From the NCBI RefSeq assembly GCF_024220175.1, contig NZ_CP098502.1, positions 4,158,514 to 4,222,513 of the forward strand: a DNA stretch of 64,000 nt, written 5' to 3'. This DNA is from Paraconexibacter antarcticus (GTDB lineage Bacteria > Actinomycetota > Thermoleophilia > Solirubrobacterales > Solirubrobacteraceae). The notes below the pieces were generated by a model, which searched no databases, was not told the origin of the DNA, and saw nothing but the letters and a program-made list of their open reading frames with translations. Position 1 is the stretch's first letter. Every line of letters begins with the position of its first letter. This document shows, one piece after another, positions 25,178 through 33,439 of this stretch. A program made the translations under genes and the position numbers.

Positions 25178-26899
25178 GCGCCACCGCGCGACGCCCAGCG
25201 CGAGCGCGCCCGCGAGCAGCGCGACGACGACGAGGGACCCCTGGGCGCGGTGGTCGACGTAGCCCGTCGGCCGGGCCAGCGGCCCGCCGATCTGCTCCTC
25301 CCCGAGCCACGGGGCGATGACGCCGGCGAGCAGGCCCCAGGCCACGAGCGTCGCCCAGGCCAGGCGCCACTGCCCGGCGAGGCGGAGCGCCGGCGTCGCC
25401 GCGACCGCGAGCGCGGCCGCCCCGGCGAAGAGGACGAGGACGGGGGCGATCGCGAGCCAGCCGTTGTCGAGGCCGGCCATGCTCAGGACGGTGTTCTGGA
25501 AGTTGCCGAGCCGGATGCGCTCCATCCACTGGTGGGTGCCGCCCGCGCCGACGAGCGGGTAGGAGACCGTCGCGGCGATCATCGTCACCGCCGAGGTGAC
25601 CGCGAGCGCGAGCGTCGGCCCGGGGAGCGCCCGCCACGCCGGCGCGAGGCCGACGGCGAGGAACGGGAGGACCGGGATGAGGAACCGCGGACCCGGCGAG
25701 CCGCCGCCCATCGGCAGCCAGTAGCCGGTGTCGTAGAGGAAGAAGGCGCCGCACACGGCGGCGATGACGAGGGCCTCCGCGCGGCGGCCGCGGCGCGCGA
25801 GGATCACGGTCCCGGCGGCCGCCGCGAGAACGACCGGCGTGAGGACGAGCAGCCCGCGCGGCGAGAGCAGCAGCTCGACCGCCTGGCGCAGGCGCGGCAG
25901 CCCTATCCCGAAGAAGCCCGAGCCGTTGAGGCCGAGGGTCGCGTGCCCCGTCGTCCCCTGCTCGTTCACCGCGTCCTTGTAGGAGAGCGTCGTGACGCTG
26001 CCGAAGGCGACGAGGTTGTACGTGATCAGCGGGACGACGCCCGCGAGCACCCCGGCCGCGTACGTGGCGGCGCGACGGGCGAGGCCCCGCCACCCCGCCG
26101 CGATCGCGTCCGGGCGCAGGACGGCGTAGGCGCCGACGATCGCGCCGGCGATCGCCAGCGGGTACTCGACGGTCACGGCCAGGCCGGCGAGCAGCCCGGC
26201 GCCGGCGAGCAGGGACGGGCGGGCGCGCAGGCGCTCGCGCTCGCCCCAGGCGACGCAGAAGGCGGAGAAGGCGAGCAGCGCCGCGAGCACGTGCCCGAAG
26301 AGCTGCACGGCGAACGGCATGACGAGGGTGCCGGTGCCGAGCGTCAGCGCGGTGATCGTCCCGTGGCCCGGTTCGAGACGCTCGACGCGGCGCCGGACGA
26401 GGGCGAGCAGGACGAGGGCGGGGGCGACGCTCCCGAGGAGCGTGAGCACCCACACGAGCGGCGCCTGGACCTCGAGCCGGCGCTTGATCTGCGCCGCGCG
26501 GCGCGTGCTGTACCCGTAGGCCGCCACCTTGAGCCCGCGGTAGGTCCACTGGCGCGCGCCGCCGCGGCGGGCGCGATCGGCGACCGTCCGCGCCAGCTTC
26601 TCGCCGCCGGCCGCCTTCAGCCCGGCGTAGGCCGGAGTGAGCAGCAGCGGCAGGCCGGGAGCCTTGACGGAGAAGAAGTGCCCGTTGATGTACGACTTGT
26701 CCCGGGTCTCCCAGTGATAGCGGTCGATCGTCGTCGTCCCGCCCGCCAGGGCCTTGACGAAGGCGTAGTAGGAGGTCTGGGCCCACCCGAGCGACTGCAT
26801 GATGCAGCCCCAGCCGAGGCCGAGGAGGACGAGGGCGAGGAGGCCGGCGCGGCGGCGGCGCCGGGCCACGGAGGGCGCCGGCGAGGACGGAGCGAGCAT
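25019..26899 (-). CDS. multipass membrane protein, GT-C glycosyltransferase-like
   Basis: The 626-residue membrane protein has an N-terminal TM (AGLLALVLLGLGWGCIMQSL), then an external loop rich in aromatic and charged residues (YHWETRDKSYINGHFFSVKA). At least nine further hydrophobic stretches follow. The mixed loop and the FLIPVLPFLAVGL segment resemble dolichyl/polyprenyl-phosphate mannosyltransferase-type GT-C proteins. The start [10 protein letters not shown] at 26899 avoids a non-homologous upstream extension. The hydrophilic C-terminal ~53 residues are encoded antisense to the neighbouring GT-C-like gene. Function is inferred from topology. Confidence 0.68.
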   Translation of the reverse strand: MLAPSSPAPSVARRRRRAGLLALVLLGLGWGCIMQSLGWAQTSYYAFVKALAGGTTTIDRYHWETRDKSYINGHFFSVKAPGLPLLLTPAYAGLKAAGGEKLARTVADRARRGGARQWTYRGLKVAAYGYSTRRAAQIKRRLEVQAPLVWVLTLLGSVAPALVLLALVRRRVERLEPGHGTITALTLGTGTLVMPFAVQLFGHVLAALLAFSAFCVAWGERERLRARPSLLAGAGLLAGLAVTVEYPLAIAGAIVGAYAVLRPDAIAAGWRGLARRAATYAAGVLAGVVPLITYNLVAFGSVTTLSYKDAVNEQGTTGHATLGLNGSGFFGIGLPRLRQAVELLLSPRGLLVLTPVVLAAAAGTVILARRGRRAEALVIAAVCGAFFLYDTGYWLPMGGGSPGPRFLIPVLPFLAVGLAPAWRALPGPTLALAVTSAVTMIAATVSYPLVGAGGTHQWMERIRLGNFQNTVLSMAGLDNGWLAIAPVLVLFAGAAALAVAATPALRLAGQWRLAWATLVAWGLLAGVIAPWLGEEQIGGPLARPTGYVDHRAQGSLVVVALLAGALALGVARWRSAQAVDDDPADDLPADPEAAHRPAPPLRPWRAGRAVAMEHHGLHPEPAQAAD

Positions 26900-27001
26900 C
26901 GCTCCGACGCTATGTCCTCGCTCCGCGGAGGTGGTTGGAATTCTGTGTGGTCGAGCGGGGTGGCGCCGGAGGGCGCACGCGGACCCGGACCGCCAAGAAA
27001 A

Positions 27002-27031
27002 CTTGACACGTCGCGACTGAGATTTCATACT
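27002..27031 (+). promoter_or_regulatory. hsp20 promoter with HAIR-like element
   Basis: TTGACA (27003-27008), a 17-bp spacer and CATACT (27026-27031) form a near-consensus vegetative promoter 43 nt before the Hsp20 start. CTTGACA-N7-ACTGAGA (27002-27022) overlaps the -35 and resembles the HspR operator CTTGAGT-N7-ACTCAAG in the outer positions, so heat-shock repression is possible. Confidence 0.6.
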
Positions 27032-27073
27032 TGCGGACGTAGCCAGCAACACTCTCTCTCAGGAGGTCTTCTC

Positions 27074-27544
27074 ATGGCACTCATCCGCTGGGAACCCGCG
27101 CGCGAGATCGGCTCGCTGCAGACGGAGATGAACCGGCTCTTCTCGACCTTCTTCGAGCCCGCGCCGCTCACCGGCGGGGAGCACCCCCGCAGCTGGACGC
27201 CGGCCATGGACGTCGTCGAGCAGGAGGACCACTACCTCATCCGCGCCGACCTGCCGGGCGTGCGACAGGACGACGTCGCGGTCGAGCTCGACGGTGACGC
27301 CCTGAGCATCAGCGGCGAGCGCCGCGCCGAGCACGAGGCGCAGGACGGCGGCTTCATGCGCGTCGAGCGCGCCACCGGGAGCTTCCGCCGCGTGCTGACG
27401 CTCCCGAAGGGGATCGACCCGGAGTCGGTCGCGGCGAACTTCGCCGACGGCGTCCTCGAGGTCCGCATCCCGAAGCCCGCCGAGCGCCGTCCCCGCCGCG
27501 TCGAGATCGCGGTCGGTGACAGCCCGCCGCTCGTCGAGGCCTGA
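27074..27544 (+). CDS. Hsp20/alpha-crystallin small heat-shock protein
   Basis: The 156-residue holdase chaperone starts MALIRWEPAREIGSLQTEMN with a perfect AGGAGG ribosome site. The alpha-crystallin domain (residues ~42-140) contains DVVEQEDHYLIRADLPGV and the family signature FADGVLEVRIPKP. The IxI-like tail is replaced by basic RRPRRVEIAV. It prevents aggregation of unfolded proteins in the cytosol and is probably induced by heat or stress. A strong hairpin terminator follows. Confidence 0.95.
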   Translation: MALIRWEPAREIGSLQTEMNRLFSTFFEPAPLTGGEHPRSWTPAMDVVEQEDHYLIRADLPGVRQDDVAVELDGDALSISGERRAEHEAQDGGFMRVERATGSFRRVLTLPKGIDPESVAANFADGVLEVRIPKPAERRPRRVEIAVGDSPPLVEA

Positions 27545-27553
27545 CCTGCCCCC

Positions 27554-27584
27554 CGCCGGCGGCCGCGCCGCGCGGCCGCCGGCG
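27554..27584. terminator. bidirectional hairpin terminator
   Basis: A 14-bp perfect stem with arms CGCCGGCGGCCGCG and its complement around a CCG loop sits between the convergent hsp20 and hydrolase stops. It is very stable and can serve both strands. Confidence 0.7.
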
Positions 27585-27589
27585 GCCCG

Positions 27590-28561
27590 TCAGAGGAGCT
27601 TGAGCAGCTGCTGCAGCAGGGACGGCAGGCGCAGCGGCGCGGGTTTCGGCGGCGCGCTCACCGGCGCGCTGCCGAACGGCGCGACGAGGGCCGCCACGCG
27701 GCCGTCGAGCTCGCTCAGGCCGGCGGCGCTCGTCGTCCCGTGGACGAAGACCTTGTCGCCGGCCGGCAGGAGGTCGACGTCGACGGACGCGGACGGGCGG
27801 GCGGCGCGCAGCACGTCGGCGAGCTCCTGCTGCTGCTGGGCGGGGATGACCGGGTCGTCGGCGGCCTGGGCGAGCAGCACGCGCGCCGCGACGCCCGCCA
27901 CGTTCAAGACCGGGCTCACCGCCCTGAGCCGGCGACGGCCGAAGGCGGCCCGGGCGTAGCCGAAGACGAGCGGCGGCGCCTGCGTGAGGCCGTCGGCGAC
28001 CCCCTGCGCGCGGATCGTGAAGAGGTCGGTCGGCGCGGCCTCGGCGATGACGCACGCGACGTCGGGGCGCTCGGCCGCGACCATGAGCGCGAGCTGGCCG
28101 CCGGCCGACTCGCCGCGGAGGCAGATCGGCACCGCCGGCCCGACCTGGGCGCGCACCGCGTCGTAGAGCGCGAGCAGGTCGCCGAGACTGTGGCGGCAGG
28201 CCCGGTAGCTCGTGTTCACCGTCTCCCAGCCCGCCCCGCGCCAGGCCGCCGCGGCCGCCCGGTCGGCGTCGAGCATCCCCGGCCCGACGCGGTACCAGCC
28301 GCCGCCGTGGACGACGATCATCACCCGCTGCACGTCGCCGCCGCCCGCGGGCGCCCCGACCTCGTACGCCGCCGGCAGGGCGCCGAGGATCGTGCTGTCG
28401 AGGGCCGGGTCGGTCGCGCCGCCGGGATAGGAGGCGCGGCAGACGCTGCCGGGCGTGCCGGTGTTCACGGGTCGCTCGCGCGCGGAGGCCACGGACGGCA
28501 GGCCGCCGAGGACGAGGGTCGCGGCGGCGAGGAGCAGGGCGGTGAGGGTCGGGCGGCGCAT
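27590..28561 (-). CDS. secreted alpha/beta hydrolase (esterase/lipase)
   Basis: The 323-residue protein has a signal peptide (MRRPTLTALLLAAATLVLGG, cleavage near SVASA). The mature part has the hormone-sensitive-lipase-like oxyanion motif HGGGW, nucleophile GESAGG (Ser near 152), acid in AADDPVIP and His in VFVHGT. Two Cys in the mature N-terminal half may pair. It probably hydrolyses an ester outside the cell. The C-terminal tail is Pro/Leu-rich. Confidence 0.83.
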   Translation of the reverse strand: MRRPTLTALLLAAATLVLGGLPSVASARERPVNTGTPGSVCRASYPGGATDPALDSTILGALPAAYEVGAPAGGGDVQRVMIVVHGGGWYRVGPGMLDADRAAAAAWRGAGWETVNTSYRACRHSLGDLLALYDAVRAQVGPAVPICLRGESAGGQLALMVAAERPDVACVIAEAAPTDLFTIRAQGVADGLTQAPPLVFGYARAAFGRRRLRAVSPVLNVAGVAARVLLAQAADDPVIPAQQQQELADVLRAARPSASVDVDLLPAGDKVFVHGTTSAAGLSELDGRVAALVAPFGSAPVSAPPKPAPLRLPSLLQQLLKLL

Positions 28562-28657
28562 CACCCCGGAAGAGGCGGCCGCCGCGCCGTTCGTGACGCC
28601 CGGCCCGGCTGATCTGGCGCGTCGGCGCTCGTCCGCGCGCGGGTAGGGTGGCGGGCC

Positions 28658-29038
28658 ATGCGCCTCCTCCCCACCCGCCGGGCGGCCCCCGACCTCGTCG
28701 GCGGCCTCATGATCACCGTCGGCTCGCTGCACTTCGTGGTGCCGGGCATGATGGCCGAGCAGATCCCGGCCTGGATCCCGTTCAAGCGCGAGCTCGTCTA
28801 CGTCAGCGGCGTCGTCGAGGTCGCGTGCGGCGTCGGGCTGCGACGCCGCGCTCCGTGGGCCGGCCCGCTCGCCGCCGCGACGCTCGCGGCCATCTGGCCG
28901 GCCAACATCCAGATGGCGCTCGACGCCGGCACCGGCAGGAACCGCGGCCTCATGGACGACCGCCGCCTCATGTGGGCCCGCGTCCCGCTCCAGCTCCCGC
29001 TCATCTGGGGCGCGCTGCGCGCCCGCCGCCCGGCGTAG
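28658..29038 (+). CDS. DoxX-like integral membrane protein
   Basis: The 126-residue membrane protein has four hydrophobic helices and the DoxX-like sequence GGLMITVGSLHFVVPGMMAE with YVSGVVEVACGVGL. Members are linked to redox or thiol stress in some bacteria, but function is undefined. It is separated from the convergent beta-propeller gene by a hairpin. Confidence 0.75.
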   Translation: MRLLPTRRAAPDLVGGLMITVGSLHFVVPGMMAEQIPAWIPFKRELVYVSGVVEVACGVGLRRRAPWAGPLAAATLAAIWPANIQMALDAGTGRNRGLMDDRRLMWARVPLQLPLIWGALRARRPA

Positions 29039-29048
29039 CCGCCGCCCC

Positions 29049-29071
29049 ACGCGCGCCGGGCCCCCGCGCGT
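29049..29071. terminator. hairpin between convergent genes
   Basis: ACGCGCG pairs with CGCGCGT across a 9-nt loop that contains GGGCCC. It lies between the DoxX-like and beta-propeller stops, touching the latter. Confidence 0.4.
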
Positions 29072-30303
29072 CAGCCCAGGTAGCTGCGGCGGATGAAGCC
29101 GTTGCGCACGCGCTGCGGGTGGTCGCCCACCGGGATCGAGGCGACCTCGGTCTTCGTCCGGTAGTCGACGATCGCGAGGCGGTCGTCGCCGGAGTAGGAG
29201 ACGACGCAGTGCTCGCCGTCCGCGGTCGTCGAGGCCCAGTAGGGCTTGGTGCCGTGGCTCGCGATCACCGGGGCGAAGGTCCCGACGTCGACGACGGCGA
29301 TGTAGTCGGACATCGTCCCCGCGACGCACAGCTCCCTGCCGGCCCGGTCGATCGCGAGGCCGTGGTGCGCGGAGTCCAGCAGGTAGCTCGTGCGCGGGAG
29401 CGCCGCGACCTTCGGCGGGATCGGGAGGTTGACGATCCGCACCGGCGTCCCGTGGACGAGGTCGAAGACCACGAACCCGTGGAAGAACGAGAGCTGGAAG
29501 TAGGCCGTCTTCTCGTCGGGCGAGATCGCCATCGGACGCACCGCGGAGCTCATGCCCGGGTAGCCGAAGGTCTTCAGGATCTTCCCGATGTCCCAGCGCC
29601 TGAGGACCTTGTTCGTCCTCGCGTCGATGATCTCGAAGACGCGCTCGCCCTTCGTGGAGTCGAAGGCCGGCTCGTCGAGCGGGGTGTAGACCGTGCCGAT
29701 CGACGCGTGGTAGATGAGCCTGCCGTCGGCGGAGTAGTTGGACTCGTGCGGCGTGTCGCCGGACGGGATGCGCCCGGTGATCCTGCCGGTGGCCGCGTCG
29801 ATGACGTCGATGACCTTCGCGGTGGACGCCGACACGAGCAACGTCCTCCCGTCGGGCGAGAGCGCCATGTGGTCGGCGCGGTAGCCGTCGACCGGCCGGC
29901 GCCAGACGATCCTCTTCGTCCGCAGGCTCACGGCGACGACGTCCGCGAAGCTCGGTCGCGAGATGTACGCGTAGCGGCCGTCCCTGGAGCTGAAGACGTC
30001 GTCGACGAGCTGGTCGTGCCCCTCCCCGACCGCCTCGCGGATCGCGAGGAACTGCGCGAGCCGCACGGGGCTGGCGTGGATCTCCCGCTCCCGCGCGGCG
30101 CGGTCGGGCACCGAGCTGAAGCGGTCGATGACCTTGTACGTCCTCGCGTCGACGATCGAGACCGTCGCATCCCAGTTGTTGCCGGCGAGCATGATCGGCC
30201 GCAGGGGCGAGCGCTTCGCCGCCGCCTGCGACGGCGCGGCCGGGCCGAGCAGCCCCAGCGCCCCCATGACCAGCATCGCCAGTGCCATCCGTGCCCCGCG
30301 CAT
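29071..30303 (-). CDS. exported YVTN-type beta-propeller protein
   Basis: The 410-residue protein has a signal peptide (MRGARMALAMLVMGALGLLG, cleavage near SQAAA). It then has repeated 40-45-residue blades of the form VSIVDARTYKVIDRF, ALSPDGRTLLVSASTAKVID and VIDAATGRITGRIPSGDTPH, typical of YVTN/lactonase-like propellers. Such proteins bind ligands or act as surface or metal-associated factors; no catalytic residues can be assigned. Confidence 0.8.
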   Translation of the reverse strand: MRGARMALAMLVMGALGLLGPAAPSQAAAKRSPLRPIMLAGNNWDATVSIVDARTYKVIDRFSSVPDRAAREREIHASPVRLAQFLAIREAVGEGHDQLVDDVFSSRDGRYAYISRPSFADVVAVSLRTKRIVWRRPVDGYRADHMALSPDGRTLLVSASTAKVIDVIDAATGRITGRIPSGDTPHESNYSADGRLIYHASIGTVYTPLDEPAFDSTKGERVFEIIDARTNKVLRRWDIGKILKTFGYPGMSSAVRPMAISPDEKTAYFQLSFFHGFVVFDLVHGTPVRIVNLPIPPKVAALPRTSYLLDSAHHGLAIDRAGRELCVAGTMSDYIAVVDVGTFAPVIASHGTKPYWASTTADGEHCVVSYSGDDRLAIVDYRTKTEVASIPVGDHPQRVRNGFIRRSYLG

Positions 30304-30448
30304 GGCCGCATCATCCCGGATTCCGGGTGCTGCCGTCGCACGCGGCCCGGAGGAGCGGCGACGACCCCTGGACGAATGGGCGATGCGTGAACCGGGCGCG
30401 TGCAGGGTAAGGGTCCCTCGTCCAACCTTCAAGAAAGCGGTACAACAC

Positions 30449-30592
30449 ATGACCACACTCGAGATCGTCCTGCTCGTCCTCCTCATCCTCTTCCTCATCG
30501 GCGGCGTCGCCAGCTCGCCGCTGCTGCTCATCGTGTGCGTCATCCTGCTCGTCATCCTCATCAACGGCCGCCGCGGCGGCCGCGTCGTATAG
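30449..30592 (+). CDS. small hydrophobic membrane protein (lmo0937/DUF5670-like)
   Basis: The 47-residue protein has two tightly spaced hydrophobic helices (TLEIVLLVLLILFLIGGVAS and SPLLLIVCVILLVILI) and a basic tail RRGGRVV. The architecture matches tiny two-helix membrane proteins often expressed in stress. A GAAAG-type site lies about 9 nt upstream of the ATG. Function is unknown. Confidence 0.65.
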   Translation: MTTLEIVLLVLLILFLIGGVASSPLLLIVCVILLVILINGRRGGRVV

Positions 30593-30738
30593 CCGGGCCG
30601 AGGCGCACGCTGCGCCGCAGCCGCTGAGAAGGATCACGACGTCGCCGGGCAGCGGGCCACCACGCGCGTGGCTCGCTCCCGCGACGAGCGGCGAGCGCCG
30701 CGGGCCGCGGGCCCGGCCCGTGGTCGCGGGCCCGGCGG

Positions 30739-31368
30739 TCAGCGCCGCACCGCGGCCACGCCGTTGCGGTGGGCCCAGAGCGCGGCGGCGGTCCGGTCGG
30801 TGACGCCGACCGCCTCGAAGATCTTCGTCAGGTGGGCCTTGACCGTCTTCTCGCTGATGCCGAGGGCGCGGGCGATCTGCTTGTTCGGCAGGCCCTCCGC
30901 CACGAGCTTGAGCACCTCGCGCTCACGCGGGGTGAGCGTCCCGCCGGCCGCGGCGCTGCCCCGGTCCGAGACGGCGGCCACCGCCTGGGGCGCGAGCGGT
31001 GCCTCGCCGCGCGCGGCGGCCCGGAGCCCGTCGAGAAGCTCCTCAGGCGCGGCGTCCTTCAGCAGGTAGCCGACCGCCCCGGCGTCGAGCGCGCCGAGGA
31101 TCTGCGCCCGGTCGGAGAACGCGGTGAGGATGACGACCCGCGTGGCCGGGGACGAGGCACGGATCCGCCGGGTGGCCTGGATCCCGTCCTCCCCGGGCAT
31201 CGCGAGGTCGACGAGCGCGACGTCCGGCTGCAGCTGCGCGGCGAGCGCCGCCCCGGCCTCGCCGTCGGCCGCCTCCGCGACGACCTCCACGTCCTCGTGC
31301 GCCTCGAGCAGCCGGGAGAGCCCGGCGCGCAGGAGGGCGTGGTCGTCGACGAGCAGGACGCGGATCAT
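30739..31368 (-). CDS. NarL/LuxR-type response regulator
   Basis: The 209-residue response regulator has a receiver domain (VLLVDDHALLRAGL; phosphoacceptor Asp near 54 in VALVDLAMPG; Lys in GYLLKDA). The C-terminal LuxR helix-turn-helix is LTPREREVLKLVAEGLPNKQ. It overlaps the histidine-kinase stop by 4 nt (ATGA), so the two form one two-component system. The target genes are unknown, but the adjacent cupredoxin gene is a candidate. Confidence 0.92.
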   Translation of the reverse strand: MIRVLLVDDHALLRAGLSRLLEAHEDVEVVAEAADGEAGAALAAQLQPDVALVDLAMPGEDGIQATRRIRASSPATRVVILTAFSDRAQILGALDAGAVGYLLKDAAPEELLDGLRAAARGEAPLAPQAVAAVSDRGSAAAGGTLTPREREVLKLVAEGLPNKQIARALGISEKTVKAHLTKIFEAVGVTDRTAAALWAHRNGVAAVRR

Positions 31369-32660
31369 GTCCCGGGGGCCCCCGGCAGGGTCAGCGTCAC
31401 GGTCGTCCCGGTGTCCTGCCCGGAGCGCACGTCGAGCACCCCGCCGTGCTCGGACGCGAGGTCGGCGAGCATCCGCAGGCCGAAGTGCGGGCCCGCCGAC
31501 GGCACGGCGGGCGTCCCGCGCCCGTCGTCCCGCACGGTGAGCATCCAGGCGCCGTCGTGCCGGGCGAGCGCGACGTCGACCTCGGTCGCCGCGGCGTGGG
31601 CGACGACGTTGCGCAGCGCCTCCTGGGCGGTCCGGAAGACGACCGCCTCGGCGGCCGGGCCGGGCCGGGCGCCGTCGTCGATGCGCAGGTGCGTGCGCAG
31701 CCCGTGGGTCTGCGCGCCCGCGAGCAGGTCCCCGAGCGCCCCCTCCAGGCCCTGCCGGTGCAGCGTGTCCGGGTAGAGGTCCAGGACCAGCGATCGCAGC
31801 CGGCGGATGGACCGCCGGACCTGGCCGGCGGCGGCCTCGGTCGCGCGTGCGGCGGCCTGCGGATCGGGGGCGCGGGCGGCGGCGCCGAGCTCGTAGGAAA
31901 CCGAGGCGAGGTCCTGCACGACGCCATCGTGCAGGTCGCGGGCGATGCGGCGGCGCTCGGCCTCGCTCGCCGTGACCGCTGCGTGCAGCAGCTCCTCGCG
32001 CTCGCGCTGGGCGCGCCGCAGACGCCGGGCGAGCGACGCGGCGAGCGGCACCTGCGTCGCCTCCAGGAGCAGCAGCGCCCCGAGCAGGATCGGGACGAAC
32101 GTGCGCCAGATGCGGTGCCCCGAGGCCGTGATCGCGCTGTCGCGCAGATAGGTCTCGAAGAGCAGCCGGCCGCCGGCCGGCGACGCCACCGGCAGGTAGA
32201 CCTCGGTGAGGCGGTGGAAGCGCCGCTCGAAGCGGTTCTCCGGGCGCTCGAGGTCGCTGATCTCGGCCTGGATGCCGTTGTGGCGCAGCACGCCGAGCTC
32301 GTCCTCCCCGAGCGCGTACCGCTCCCCGATGAGCCGCCGGTCATCCGAGTACACGATCGTCCCGTCCGGCCGCCAGATCTTCACCCGGACGACGGGCCCG
32401 CCCAGCACGCGGGTGCGGATGATCCGGTCGAGGGCGCGCAGTGCGGCCGGGTCCCGGCGCAGGACGGCGGGCGTGAGCGCCGGCTCGGCGATCCCGCGGC
32501 CGGCGAGCCGCGTCAGGCGCTGGGCGTCACGCAGCGCCTCGGTCCGGGCGCTGCTGCGCAGCAGGGCCAGGGCGACGACGGCGACGAGCGCGACCGCGAG
32601 CAGCCCGCTGACCGCGAAGTGCGTCACCGGGGAGCGCGCGAGGCGTCGTGCGCGGGTCAT
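31365..32660 (-). CDS. HisKA_3-type sensor histidine kinase
   Basis: The 431-residue kinase has TM1 at about residues 13-34 (THFAVSGLLAVALVAVVALAL) and a periplasmic sensor of about 120 residues (KIWRPDGTIVYSDDRRLIGE). TM2 is near FVPILLGALLLLEA. The HisKA_3 dimerisation helix has the phospho-His in RRRIARDLHDGVVQDLA, and the HATPase has QEALRNVVAHA and VRDDGRG. It partners the NarL-type regulator. The start at 32660 avoids a longer non-homologous extension. Confidence 0.9.
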   Translation of the reverse strand: MTRARRLARSPVTHFAVSGLLAVALVAVVALALLRSSARTEALRDAQRLTRLAGRGIAEPALTPAVLRRDPAALRALDRIIRTRVLGGPVVRVKIWRPDGTIVYSDDRRLIGERYALGEDELGVLRHNGIQAEISDLERPENRFERRFHRLTEVYLPVASPAGGRLLFETYLRDSAITASGHRIWRTFVPILLGALLLLEATQVPLAASLARRLRRAQREREELLHAAVTASEAERRRIARDLHDGVVQDLASVSYELGAAARAPDPQAAARATEAAAGQVRRSIRRLRSLVLDLYPDTLHRQGLEGALGDLLAGAQTHGLRTHLRIDDGARPGPAAEAVVFRTAQEALRNVVAHAAATEVDVALARHDGAWMLTVRDDGRGTPAVPSAGPHFGLRMLADLASEHGGVLDVRSGQDTGTTVTLTLPGAPGT

Positions 32661-32799
32661 CGCCGTCGACGCTACCGCGCCGCCGCCGCCGTGCCACCCG
32701 TCTACGACCAAAGTCCAATGGTCCCGCGGCGCCTCCCCGGCCACGCTGGACGCGACCGGACATCGGCCGCACCGGCGGCCACGAACCGAGGACTCCCCC

Positions 32800-33195
32800 A
32801 TGCCCATCTCCTTCCGTCCCGCCCCGACCGGCGCGGTGCTCGCCGCCCTCGTCCTGGGGGGCGGCGGTGCCGCGCTCGTCGCCGGCCCGGCGACCGCCAC
32901 CACCTCCTCCACCGTCCACCTCAAGGCGAACCCCAGCGGCAAGCTCCGCTTCACCACCACCCGCCTGACGGCGAAGGCCGGCCGGGTGACGGTGAAGATG
33001 CTCAACCCGGCGGGGTCGGGCCTGCCGCACGGCATCGCCGTCGAGGGCCACGGCGTCGATCGCGACGGCCGGATCGTCACCTCGGGTCACACGTCGACGG
33101 TCACGGTGACGCTGAAGCGGGGGACCTACGAGTTCTACTGCCCCGTGAAGGGCCACAAGGCGGCCGGCATGGTGGGCAAGCTCGTCGTGCGCTGA
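32800..33195 (+). CDS. exported cupredoxin-domain (plastocyanin-like) protein
   Basis: The 131-residue protein has an N-terminal signal (TGAVLAALVLGGGGAALVAG). The copper ligands are His77 (LPHGIAV), Cys114 (EFYCPVKGH), His119 and Met124 (HKAAGM), a type 1 blue-copper set. It may shuttle electrons or handle copper outside the cell. It diverges from the two-component system across 139 nt, suggesting regulation by it; this is not shown. Confidence 0.85.
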   Translation: MPISFRPAPTGAVLAALVLGGGGAALVAGPATATTSSTVHLKANPSGKLRFTTTRLTAKAGRVTVKMLNPAGSGLPHGIAVEGHGVDRDGRIVTSGHTSTVTVTLKRGTYEFYCPVKGHKAAGMVGKLVVR

Positions 33196-33439
33196 GCGGG
33201 CTTGGACGCCCGCGTGGGCGCGAGGGGCGCCCCCGTCGCGGCGAGCCACGCCTGGAGCGAGCCGGTGGCGGGGGCGGAGGTCGGCACGCGGACACGATGA
33301 CCCACCCGAACCATGGCGCCGCCCCACAAGGACCCCCTTCGGTTCGTCGCCTCACCCCATATCTGCGACGTGCCCTGGGCGTAGCCTGCTCGCGACGCAC
33401 CAACCACCTGGTCATGGGCCAGCAGAGGGAGAGAGAAGA

